A stretch of DNA of 64,000 nt from Verrucomicrobia bacterium LW23 (lineage in GTDB: Bacteria > Verrucomicrobiota > Verrucomicrobiia > Methylacidiphilales > UBA1321), in assembly GCA_003054695.1 (NCBI GenBank), contig QAZA01000011.1:248001-312000 (forward strand), in the 5' to 3' direction. A program made the position numbers and the translations under genes. Shown piece by piece: positions 17,698 through 26,300 of this stretch. The notes beneath the pieces were generated by a model, which was given only the letters and a program-made list of their open reading frames with translations, was not told the DNA's origin and ran no database searches. How positions within the stretch are numbered: the stretch's first letter is position 1; every line of letters begins with the position of its first letter.

Positions 17698-19032
17698 GTG
17701 CTGGATCTGCACACGTTTTGCACACATATTAGCTGTGTGCCACCCAAATCCGCCGCCACCGCCGCCAGGCCAGGCTCGGGCCCCATCGTCATCAAAGAGG
17801 GCTCTTCGTCCGTCAAAATCCACACGATCAACCGCGGTACGCGCGTCGTCTATTCCGTCGACTACAGCCTCGCTGGCAAGCGCGTGCTCAAGCAGTTCTC
17901 CGATCTCGCCAAAGCCAAGGTGTACGCCCGCGAAGCCGCCCGCAAGCTTGCGGGTGGTCACCAGCTTGCCCTGCAGCTCAGCAATGCCGACAGCGCAATC
18001 TACGGCCTCGCCATGAAGGCGCTGGAGGGCACGGGGCGGCGCCTCGACTCCGCGTGCGAGGAATACGCCGCGGCTTTGCGCGAGCTTAAGGGCACGGGCA
18101 GCCTGATCGAAGCCGCCCGGCACTACTACCAAAGTCGGGGCAATCTGGTACCGATGTTGGTTCCCACGCTCGTCGAGAATCTTAAGGCACGGAATGCCGG
18201 CAAATCCGAGAAGTACAAACTTGAGCTTCGTCTGCGCCTTCGCAAGTTTGCGGATGCCTTTGGTGGCTATGTTCACACGATAACTGCAAAGGAGATTGCA
18301 ATGTGGCTCGACAATCTAATCGGAGCCTCTCGAACTCGCAATAATTTTCGATCTCTCATTATAACCTTATTCAAGTACGCTCAGAAGGAAGGACACTTGC
18401 CGCCCGGCATTACAGAAGCAGAAAAAGTAGACGAGCGAGATACAACACAAGATGAAGGAGATATCGAAATCTTTAAACCGGATGAGTTCCGGAGACTTGT
18501 AGAGGCTGCACGTTCCTATAAAGCGAAAGGCAATATTCTGGCATACCTGCTCATTGGAGGATTTGCAGGCGTACGGACAGAAGAAATCAAGCGCCTTCAC
18601 TGGAGCGAGATTAATCTCAACACGGGTTACATTGAGATCAAGAAGTCAAAAGCTAAAACCAAAAGCCGCCGCCTCATCAAAATGCAGCCTAATCTGGTAG
18701 CCTGGCTCAAGACAATCCGTAAAGCCGGCGAATCTGGTCCTGTCGTCGATATGGTGCGACCGGAGAAGGCTGCTGCCGAGCAGATCTGCGCCCTGACCAA
18801 GAACAAGGAGTTGAACAGTGCCCCTGTAACGTGGAAACGCAACGCCCTGCGCCACAGCTTCTGTACGTATCGCTATGCAATCTGCAAAAATGAACACGAA
18901 GTCAGCGCAGAAATGGGGAATAGCCCGCAGATGATTTTCCAGAACTACCGGCAGCTTGCGACAGAAGAAGATGCGAAGGATTGGTTCAACATTTATCCTT
19001 CGGCGGATACGGATGGGAAGGAACAGGGCTGA
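17698..19032 (+). CDS. int: tyrosine-type site-specific integrase
   Basis: Integrase of the phage/island type that recombines attP with the tRNA-Thr attB. Residues ~1–160 are an N-terminal arm-binding region, ~160–250 a core-binding SAM-like domain and ~270–435 the catalytic domain. Visible catalytic elements are GVRTEEIKRL (R293), LRHSFCTYR and the C-terminal MGNSPQMIFQNYRQL with the nucleophilic Tyr. The HxxR box reads NALR and the LGH box reads MGN. These changes recur in PVC-type integrases as I know them, so they are probably not inactivating. Start is GTG 17698; GTG 17737 is possible. The second half is richer in A+T than the first. Confidence 0.9.
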   Translation: MLDLHTFCTHISCVPPKSAATAARPGSGPIVIKEGSSSVKIHTINRGTRVVYSVDYSLAGKRVLKQFSDLAKAKVYAREAARKLAGGHQLALQLSNADSAIYGLAMKALEGTGRRLDSACEEYAAALRELKGTGSLIEAARHYYQSRGNLVPMLVPTLVENLKARNAGKSEKYKLELRLRLRKFADAFGGYVHTITAKEIAMWLDNLIGASRTRNNFRSLIITLFKYAQKEGHLPPGITEAEKVDERDTTQDEGDIEIFKPDEFRRLVEAARSYKAKGNILAYLLIGGFAGVRTEEIKRLHWSEINLNTGYIEIKKSKAKTKSRRLIKMQPNLVAWLKTIRKAGESGPVVDMVRPEKAAAEQICALTKNKELNSAPVTWKRNALRHSFCTYRYAICKNEHEVSAEMGNSPQMIFQNYRQLATEEDAKDWFNIYPSADTDGKEQG

Positions 19033-19216
19033 TGCTGGTAAGGAATCTTTTTGGGCGCCCGTTGAGGGGGAGGGTGAAGCGACCTGGCCTGATTTCGCGT
19101 GCGGGATTGGATTTTGGACTTCCCACTTTTTTAACGCGGTTTGATCTGGTCTTGTCTCTGAAATCCCCGGTTTGGAGGTTGGAAAACGGATGGGAAATTT
19201 CTCATCCGTTTTCGCT

Positions 19217-20023
19217 TTACGCTTCTGTGGCCGTAGCCGCTAAGTGTAGGCAGTAAAGTTTGTCGTAGAAGCGGGCGATGGGCTCCAGCTTCTCCAGCCA
19301 GGCGTCCTGAGTCCGCGGAGGAAAGTCTTCGACTCGCTCCTTCTTTAGCAGCATTGTAAGCACATCTATTTCGCGCATAATTTGCGAGCGCCTTCGCGTC
19401 TCCTCGTGGAAAGCTCTGTCGTTGCCATCGTAGTCCAGAGGCGCGGTGCTGTTGGCAATGCGGATGGCGGCGCGTAACTGGCTTATACTCCAACGTTCGC
19501 GTTCAGCCTCTTCCAGCCACTCGTCCTGCTCGGCCACGTCAGGAATACCGTGCACCGCCTCGTGGTGGCCGAAGGAGAGGTTGGGGCGCCGGCGGGGCAA
19601 GGGGATAGCTTCGCACACGGCTTTGTAGTTGCGCAGCGTCTGGTAGCTCAGGTGCGACAGCTCACCGGCGTACTGGTAGAGCCGGGGCCCCTCTCGCATA
19701 ACAAGGGTGTTTAAGTTGTTGCGGGAGCGGGATTTGTGTGCGGATTGCGAAGCATGGGCCAGCCAGTCTCCCCAATACCACTGTATGGACCTCTGGACCT
19801 TCGCAAGGATCGATCCTATTTGGCGGAACTGGGATTCGGAGATATCCTCGGGGATTGTCATACCCAATGCAAACACCTCCACATAATGAAGTTGTAGAGG
19901 ATTTGAGGGTGATGATCTTGTATCTATTAGTGCATCTGTAGATTGTAGCGTATCGGGGTGCTCCTTCGATACTTCGCTGAAGCTGTCGGTCTCTTTGTTT
20001 GCAATGAGGCAAGTCAATGACAT
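19217..20023 (-). CDS. island regulator or partition-like protein, unknown
   Basis: A 268-residue soluble protein divergent from the xis-like gene. Not assigned firmly. Two stretches are familiar from ParB-like and other DNA-binding proteins of phages and plasmids: ELSHLSYQTLRNYKAVCEAI (a helix-turn-helix-like segment), then RRRPNLSFGHHEAVHGIP, and later ERWSISQLRAAIR. The first ~75 residues and the C-terminal coiled-coil-like part (EETRRRSQIMREIDVLTMLL) are unrecognised. Its divergent position resembles the master repressor of satellites, so repression of xis/rep is a reasonable inference. ATG 20023 is preferred to TTG 20047. Confidence 0.65.
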   Translation of the reverse strand: MSLTCLIANKETDSFSEVSKEHPDTLQSTDALIDTRSSPSNPLQLHYVEVFALGMTIPEDISESQFRQIGSILAKVQRSIQWYWGDWLAHASQSAHKSRSRNNLNTLVMREGPRLYQYAGELSHLSYQTLRNYKAVCEAIPLPRRRPNLSFGHHEAVHGIPDVAEQDEWLEEAERERWSISQLRAAIRIANSTAPLDYDGNDRAFHEETRRRSQIMREIDVLTMLLKKERVEDFPPRTQDAWLEKLEPIARFYDKLYCLHLAATATEA

Positions 20024-20076
20024 GTCGGAGTAAGCTTCGTAGAACAAGGCAATCTGTCAATAGGTATTACTTTTGC

Positions 20077-20110
20077 ATCGGCGCGAATCAGAACGAATCG
20101 GCGCGATTCG
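20077..20110. promoter_or_regulatory. operator-like repeats between divergent island genes
   Basis: The perfect inverted repeat CGAATC-GGCGC-GATTCG occupies 20094–20110, and a partial copy of its core, ATCGGCGCGAAT, lies at 20077–20088. Both sit in the 194 bases between the divergent regulator and the xis-like gene, where a repressor site is expected. Confidence 0.5.
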
Positions 20111-20217
20111 GATTACTCTGCTAATGGAGGTTTGTACCGACGTCGGGACAAACATTGCCTGGATCAGTGGAAAGAGTTGAGGGGAAGAGCTGTCCAGGTT
20201 GACTCCATACTTAGTGC

Positions 20218-20427
20218 ATGATGACGACACTTGCAGATGTATCGGATAAGCTGATGACGGATCGCGAACTAGCTGCTGAGATTGGCGTTTGCGTACGTAC
20301 GTTGGTGCGATGGCGGAATGATGGAAGATTGCCCTATGTCCGGATGGGCGGGAAGCTGGTGCGCTACAAGCGTAGCGATGTTGAGGTGTGGCTGGAGCAG
20401 CAGAAGATCCAGGGGGTGGTGCGATGA
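20218..20427 (+). CDS. AlpA/excisionase-like helix-turn-helix protein
   Basis: A 69-residue MerR/AlpA-like DNA-binding protein, the size and pattern of excisionases and satellite activators. It reads LMTDRELAAEIGVCVRTLVR (helix-turn-helix), WRNDGRLPYVRMGGKLVRYK (wing) and DVEVWLEQQ, the standard order for the HTH_17 type. ATG 20218 is preceded by GTGC and no clear Shine-Dalgarno. Its stop overlaps the start of the next gene (ATGA), so the two are translationally coupled. Expected roles are directing excision together with the integrase, or activating the island's genes. Confidence 0.85.
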   Translation: MMTTLADVSDKLMTDRELAAEIGVCVRTLVRWRNDGRLPYVRMGGKLVRYKRSDVEVWLEQQKIQGVVR

Positions 20428-21467
20428 GCGCGACGTTTACGAAGCTGTTTTCGTCGATAACGGAGAGCACGATTTGGTGCGAGTCGTCGGACATCCGGAT
20501 TGTGTGGATTACGATGCTGGCGATGGCGGATCAGTACGGGCGGGTGTGGGGCTCAGTGCCGGGGCTGGCGAATCGGGCGCGGGTTCCGGTGGACGTTGCG
20601 CGTAAGGCACTTACGATGTTTTTGGCGCCGGATGCGGACTCGCGGACGACGGCTTTCGAGGGGCGTCGGATTGAGCCGATGGATGGCGGTTGGCGCCTGC
20701 TCAATCACGCCAGGTATCGCTCCATGCGGGATGAGGATGCGCGCCGCGCTTACAAAGCGGAGAAGGAACGGGGGTACCGTGCGGCCCGCGTGGACAAAAA
20801 ACGTGGACAAAATGGACAATCGTGGACCGCTGTGGATCCGCATGGACATAATGCAGAAGCAGAGTCATATGCAGATGCATATACAGAAAGAATTAATGAA
20901 GACGCGGGGAAAGGAAGTCAGGGGAGTCAGTCAAGTTGGGGGATCCCGCCGCAGGCGGCGGCGGATGGGTCGCCGTTGGCTCCTTCTTTTACTTTGGCTC
21001 AGCCTGATTTTGACGAGGTGAAGGTGCTTCCGGGCGAAGCCCCGTGCGAATCATCGATCCATGTTTCTGCGGGGCAGAAATTTGCTGGCGAATCGGGCTC
21101 AAACGTGGATGGACAGGCTCAGAAGTCAGCGCGAGCGAAGCCGCAACCCGCCGAGCTTCCGACCGAGCTGGACACCGATGCGTTTCGAGCGACCTGGGCA
21201 AAGTGGAGTCTGCACCGGAAGGAGAAGCGCAAGCCGCTCACTCCTACATCCGTGCAACAGCAACTACTTACGCTTGCGGAATGGGGCGAAGCGCGCGCAA
21301 TCGCAGCCATCAACCACTCCATCCTTGGTGGATACCAGGGGATTTTCGAGCCGAACGGATGCACTTCCGTCACCGGAGGGTCGCGGAGGGCATCGGGTGG
21401 TAAATCACACCGCATGTACCCGGAGTCGGCGCCTGTGCTGATAGTCGAACCTGGCGAAACTTACTAA
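20424..21467 (+). CDS. phage-type replication initiation protein
   Basis: A 347-residue protein resembling replisome-organiser proteins of phages and satellites. The N-terminal ~95 residues (TKLFSSITESTIWCES, WITMLAMADQYGRVWGSVPG, LLNHARYRSMRDEDARRAYK) are a winged-helix-type domain of the kind found in such proteins. A long Gln/Ser/Gly-rich linker follows, then a C-terminal helical domain (WAKWSLHRKEKRKPLTPTS, AIAAINHSILGGYQGIFEP) seen in phage replication proteins. The ATGA overlap with the xis-like gene and the helicase loader 26 bases downstream make a replication module. Family-level call is good; the origin it would bind is not proven. Confidence 0.75.
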   Translation: MSATFTKLFSSITESTIWCESSDIRIVWITMLAMADQYGRVWGSVPGLANRARVPVDVARKALTMFLAPDADSRTTAFEGRRIEPMDGGWRLLNHARYRSMRDEDARRAYKAEKERGYRAARVDKKRGQNGQSWTAVDPHGHNAEAESYADAYTERINEDAGKGSQGSQSSWGIPPQAAADGSPLAPSFTLAQPDFDEVKVLPGEAPCESSIHVSAGQKFAGESGSNVDGQAQKSARAKPQPAELPTELDTDAFRATWAKWSLHRKEKRKPLTPTSVQQQLLTLAEWGEARAIAAINHSILGGYQGIFEPNGCTSVTGGSRRASGGKSHRMYPESAPVLIVEPGETY

Positions 21468-21493
21468 CCACCACAACGATAGCAACTACCTGC

Positions 21494-22228
21494 ATGTTTT
21501 ACGGTATACCTGACCGATACAAGACCGCCCTGAGCCAGCATAGAATTTCCTGGCCCACCCGCCCGCTGGCCCTCGTTTACGGGCCCGCCGGCACCGGCAA
21601 GACGCACACGGTTTGCGACCTCGTATCCCGCCGCCTCAGAGGCCGGCACTCGGAAACAGCCCTGATGACAACCGTCGCCCGGGAAGTCGAAGCTGGCTGC
21701 GGTCGGTCTGCCGTTGTGGAAGCCTTATGCAATGCGGAAATCCTTGTCATTGACGAGTTTTGCGGCACCGAACATGACTTGCGCGACGCCTCCATGGCGA
21801 CCATCCGCGAGGTCGTCTTCGACCGCTTAGATCGCCACAATCGCACCACATTCCTCATCACCAACCGCTCCCCCAACTGGCTCTCCCGCCACCTCGACGA
21901 GCCCTTCGTCGACCGCCTCAACGCCCACCGCGAACTCGCGGTACTGCTGCCCATGGGCCCGCTCCCCGAGGCCCGACGAGGCCTCGCCGAAGCCCACCAC
22001 CATCAGCCTGATCCCGAAGGATTCCCCGAACTCCACTTCCTCCTGCACAGCGCCACCTGCCCCGCCACCAGCCTGCCCAAAACCCTCGCTCGCTTCGGAA
22101 AAGGCGAAGCCTGCTGCCTCTCCGATCTTCTCAACCGCCTGCCCAACGCCGCCTGGGAATGGCTAAGGCAGCGAGACGATCCACGACTTGGGATTTTGGA
22201 GGAGCTGAAAAACTTACAACCTCAGTAA
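21494..22228 (+). CDS. DnaC/IstB-like ATPase, putative helicase loader
   Basis: A 244-residue AAA+-type ATPase. Walker A GPAGTGKT starts at residue 30, Walker B is AEILVIDEFCG at about residue 82, and a sensor-1-like TTFLITNRSP follows near 118. These match helicase loaders of the DnaC type that phages and plasmids carry to recruit DnaB. The C-terminal ~90 residues (PEARRGLAEAHHHQPDPEG on) are unfamiliar. It follows the initiator by 26 bases in the same direction. Together they suggest the island can replicate autonomously after excision. Confidence 0.75.
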   Translation: MFYGIPDRYKTALSQHRISWPTRPLALVYGPAGTGKTHTVCDLVSRRLRGRHSETALMTTVAREVEAGCGRSAVVEALCNAEILVIDEFCGTEHDLRDASMATIREVVFDRLDRHNRTTFLITNRSPNWLSRHLDEPFVDRLNAHRELAVLLPMGPLPEARRGLAEAHHHQPDPEGFPELHFLLHSATCPATSLPKTLARFGKGEACCLSDLLNRLPNAAWEWLRQRDDPRLGILEELKNLQPQ

Positions 22229-22406
22229 CCATGGCCCAAGCATAAATTCGGGACCTATCGCTTTGAGCGCCAACGTGGTAGGGGTAGGGAACTATGGTAA
22301 TGGTAAGGAATCTTTTGTTCCGAAACGGTTCCGCTCGGTGGTAAACTCTGCCCCGCGAGAACGTTTACCGCGCTGTCCCAGATATGTTCCGCCCGAGGGT
22401 AGGTAG

Positions 22407-22426
22407 ATCGGAAGCTTGCTTCCGAT
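22407..22426. repeat. 20-bp inverted repeat
   Basis: Perfect 9-base arms with a two-base centre: ATCGGAAGC TT GCTTCCGAT. It lies just after the island's replication genes. Confidence 0.6.
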
Positions 22427-22453
22427 TCCTGCTGCCATTTACTTCTTTCCGTA

Positions 22454-22485
22454 CCGGAACCTGAGCAAGTACGCTAAGGTTCCGG
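22454..22485. repeat. inverted repeat CCGGAACCT…AGGTTCCGG
   Basis: Two perfect 9-base arms separated by 14 bases; in a transcript they would form a hairpin. Same region as the 22407 repeat. Confidence 0.55.
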
Positions 22486-22512
22486 TTCCGCGGATCAATT
22501 ATGCAAATATAC

Positions 22513-23060
22513 CTACGCACGGAACACTTGCGCTCGATGCCACATCAGGTAAGGATAGTGCGACGGGCTGATCCATCGCAGTTTGAGGGATGCTTGCGGA
22601 CGGAGCCCAATGCTTTCGAGCTGCTCATGGGTAATGTGTTGCGAAAAGATTGTCAGGCTGGCGTCCGAAAAAGTAAGGAAGCCTTTGTCAAAGAGCGCGT
22701 CCAGGTGCACGGTGAGGAGGAAGCCGTTGAAGACGTCGAGGCGCTCCTGGCTTGTCGTACACTGGCCCAGGGCTTGGCGTGACTGGCGCGGAGCAACTCG
22801 GGGTTGTCGAAGCCGGTGACAGAGCAGGCGCCACCCCAGAATTCCAGGAGAGCGGCGCGAAAGAGTCCCTGACCGATACGCTCTCGGACATGGCGTAGCG
22901 CGCCTTCTGTTACCTGGGGATCGGCGTCCAGTTCCGCAAGCTTTTCCGCGTAGCGGTCGGCGGCATAATTGGGCAGGGACATTGCGAGCTCGGCCGCCCG
23001 ACGCAGCAGGCGACCAAGCGCGGCCGTTCCTTCGGCCCGGTGGCGCGCCGAGAACATCAT
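22513..23060 (-). pseudogene. frameshifted HNH endonuclease
   Basis: The N-terminal half reads in one frame from ATG 23060: RIGQGLFRAALLEFWGGACS, then VTGFDNPELLRASHAKPWA, the usual start of HNH restriction-type endonucleases (the H of RASH is the first HNH residue). The continuation ERLDVFNGFLLTVHLDALFD, including the N and H positions, and the typical end MWHRAQVF are in a different frame. Restoring one base near 22760–22763 would join the two halves into a normal protein. The gene is therefore inactivated or contains a one-base error. It lies between the replication module and the RHS gene on the opposite strand. Confidence 0.8.
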
Positions 23061-23257
23061 GACTCAATGGTATCGCGGGATGCAATATTTGGAATGTGAT
23101 GTGGAGCAAAATGCTTGATAGTCGCCAAATTCCTGCTGTAGTTCATGGTCGGCGAGCCGGGAATCCACCTGATGACTGGATGGTGAGCACGCGGGCGCAT
23201 ACTGGAGTCATTACGCCTGATTCGCAGAATAATTTTGCAATTTCTCTCCGCTCTACA

Positions 23258-23298
23258 CTGTAATTACAGCTAACGACTAACCCAACTTAGGCTATAAT
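23258..23298 (+). promoter_or_regulatory. candidate promoter and palindrome upstream of the RHS gene
   Basis: A perfect TATAAT lies at 23293–23298, 13 bases before the RHS start codon. A perfect 12-base palindrome CTGTAATTACAG lies at 23258–23269, just upstream of where the −35 would be (the −35 itself is poor, CTAACG). The layout suggests a regulated promoter. Confidence 0.4.
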
Positions 23299-23311
23299 TG
23301 CTAAACACAGT

Positions 23312-26300
23312 ATGGTACGTTGTATTATGAATTTCTCGTTTCTGAAGTCCGTCCGTTGGTTTCGTTGCTATTTCGCTAGTCTCGCTTTTCTCCTGACTCA
23401 GGCAATACTACTTGCAAATCCGCCATTACGTTTTGAAGATAGTGCGGGGGTTGGAAATCCAGGTTCTTTCGTATTTGATGCGGCATCGGGTGTGCTCACA
23501 GTAAAGGCTGAAGGTGATTATCTGGGGGTTCCATTCCCTGATGCGTACTGGGCTTATTTGCGAGTTACGGGTGATGTTGCTATTGTCACTCGATTGACTA
23601 GCTTTAGTGGAAATAACAGCTCGGCTAAAGCAGGCATTATGATTCAAAAGGATGATAGCCATAGGGCGCTTCTTAGCATTTCTCCCGATGGCAGTCTGAT
23701 GCTGGAATCTCAGGGTTTAACGCAATCCTACAATTCACAATCAGGCGGTACCACCACGCTGCCTGTATGGATGAAGCTTGAGTGCGTGGGACCGTTAGTT
23801 CGAGCATCAAAATCTAATGACGGTGTTACATGGGACATTTTTGCTTCGGTGACCTGGGATATGGCGCCTTCGGATACATACCGGGCAGGTTTGCTTGCTA
23901 ACAGTGGCGAGATGTATACGGTCGTAACAGCTACGTTTGATAATATATCGATTAGCGCTACAGGCTTGAACTCACTTCCGAGTCCATGGATTTCGCAGAA
24001 ACTTCCTTCCAACGAACCAGGAGCAGTTACGTACAGTAACAACACTATTACAATCCAGGGATCTGGAAGTGGCGCGGGGCCTGAAGATTCCGGGCATTTT
24101 GTATTTCAGGAGTTCATGGTCCCGACGATTAGGGAGGTTGTTGCGAAAATTACAGGTTTTCAGTCATCTAATGATTCTGCAACAGCAGGAATCGCGTTCC
24201 GATCGCCGAATAGAAATAATGCGGAGCTGTTTCTTGGTGTTACCGGTAATAATCGCATTGTGTTTCGATATCGGAATGCTTCAGGTGGTGTTAGTGAAAA
24301 GTATAATGAAATCGGCACAACCCCTATGTATCTCAAGCTCCAGCTGGAAAACATGATAGCGACAGCCTGGATCTCCTCAAACGGTACTGACTGGAGTTGT
24401 GTTGGATTTGTATTTGATCCTTATGAGATAGGTACGTTTTCTCAGGGGGGATTGACGGTGGCGAGTCACGTCTCTGGGCAAACCGCTGAAGCAGTATTTG
24501 AACATGTATCTGTCAACGCAATCAATTGGTGGAGACCTTTGAGCATCTGGCTACCTAACATCTCAGCCCAAGACTCAGGCTATTGCCTTTTTGAAGAGGT
24601 TAATGATGCTGTAACTCTGTACGGTAAAGGAATAGTGGATGATTCGTCTTCATTTTCATACTCGAATCTCTCCCGAATTGATGACGCCATAAGTGCTAAA
24701 GTGGATATCGCTGAAACTGGCGGGCCTGGAACGAGTGCTGGTTTAATATTCAGGCCATATGATTCAGTAGATTATCCGTGCGTTGCATTATTGCTGGTTC
24801 CTGGTCAGGGCCTCGTTCTAAAGGAGAGAAAAGATTTTTCCGGTGATTTAACTTCACGAGTCATCAATGCAAACGTCTCCGGCCCCATATGGATGAAGCT
24901 AGAGACTAGGAGTACAGGCGCAATAGTACTTCATACCTCCTTGGATGGAAATGTGTGGACCCAGGTGGCGGGTACTTTCAGTGAAAATTTCCGAAGAGAC
25001 TTCTATGATACGACGTGCCTTGGGCTTACTGTAGGATCTGGTAACTCCAGTCAATATGCACGGGCCCGATTTTCAGACTTTAGGTACTATCTGGGCCAAA
25101 CATATGTGGTAGACGCGAACTATGACGGCATTAGTGATGGATGGGCCATGCAGAATTTTGGGACAATCAGCATTGATCCAAACTCGCAAACTCCTTCAGG
25201 TGATGGCCATACATTGCTGGAGGCATATCAGCTGGGTTTAAATCCTTTCGATTACTATCAGGGCGTGGCCCCTGCACTTAGTATCGTCAGCGGCAACAGT
25301 CAAAGTGCCGAGGCGGGAACGTTCTTGCCCTCGCCGCTAAGAGTGCTCGTTACTGATGCCCAGGGCTCACCTTTGGTCAACGCTCCCGTAACGTTTTCTG
25401 TGCAAAGCGGTGGCGGCACCCTTGCTGAAACTTCAGGGGGTACGGGCGATCTAACTTTTCAGACCCGCACTGACTCCAACGGAATGGCGCAAGCCTACTT
25501 CAAACTCCCAGAATCCGGCAACCCGGGAGTTATTGCAGTGACGGCCGGGACGGCCGCGCCCATTACATTCACCGCAACTCTAATGATTGAGGGAATCGAC
25601 GGGTTGGCCGGCTGGTGGAAGCTGGACGAGACATCCGGCACTGCGGTCGCCGATTCGTCGGGATTGAATAATGGCGGTACTACCGTTTCCGCCCCCTCGT
25701 GGGTACAGGGCGCATCCGGCAATGCCCTGCATCTCAGCGGCGTGGGCCAGCATGTCACGGTCCCCAACGGCCCCTACCTGCAACTGGGGGCCATGAATCT
25801 CACCTTCTCGGCGTGGTTCAAGGCCCAGCATCAGAATCTTGCCCAGCCCATTCTCTCCAAATGCGCCACCGACGCCAATGGCTTTCACGGTTTCTATCTG
25901 GGCCTTACCCCAACCGGTGCCATTGAATTTCGCCTCGGCGCCAATGTCACCACGCGGGACGAACTGGCCTTCACCTCAGAAAGCGTCTTTGCGGACAACC
26001 AGTGGCATCAGGTCATCCTCGTGCTGGATCGCACCGCCCAGCAAGCAACGCTCTACGTCGATGGCATCGCCCGCACCGTCCAACTCGCCTCCCAATCCCT
26101 CGGCACCGCCTCCGGCACCACCGTATCTCTCACCGGTACGTCAAACCTGAACGCCGCGACGCCCGCCACCCTTCTCCTCGGCGCCACCCTGCCCACCGGC
26201 AACGAGCGCTATTTTGCGGGCAGCCTCGACGACCTGCGCATTTACACCAAGGCGCTCAACACCGAGGAACGCGGTAATCTGGTCGATAGCGACAACGACA

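Larger units (their letters stand above)
22229..22512. other. candidate replication or regulatory region with inverted repeats
   Basis: Non-coding space after the replication genes. It contains two inverted repeats: ATCGGAAGC-TT-GCTTCCGAT at 22407–22426 and CCGGAACCT (22454–22462) with AGGTTCCGG (22477–22485). Several more TTCCG or GGTTCCG units lie between 22315 and 22490. Repeats beside an initiator gene are typical of origins, but no consistent iteron could be defined. Confidence 0.4.

Noticed and set aside
20138-20165. Half-site resembling the 17-bp palindrome (GGGACA near 20140)
   Set aside because: The right arm matches at only four of six positions, so it is not counted as a copy.
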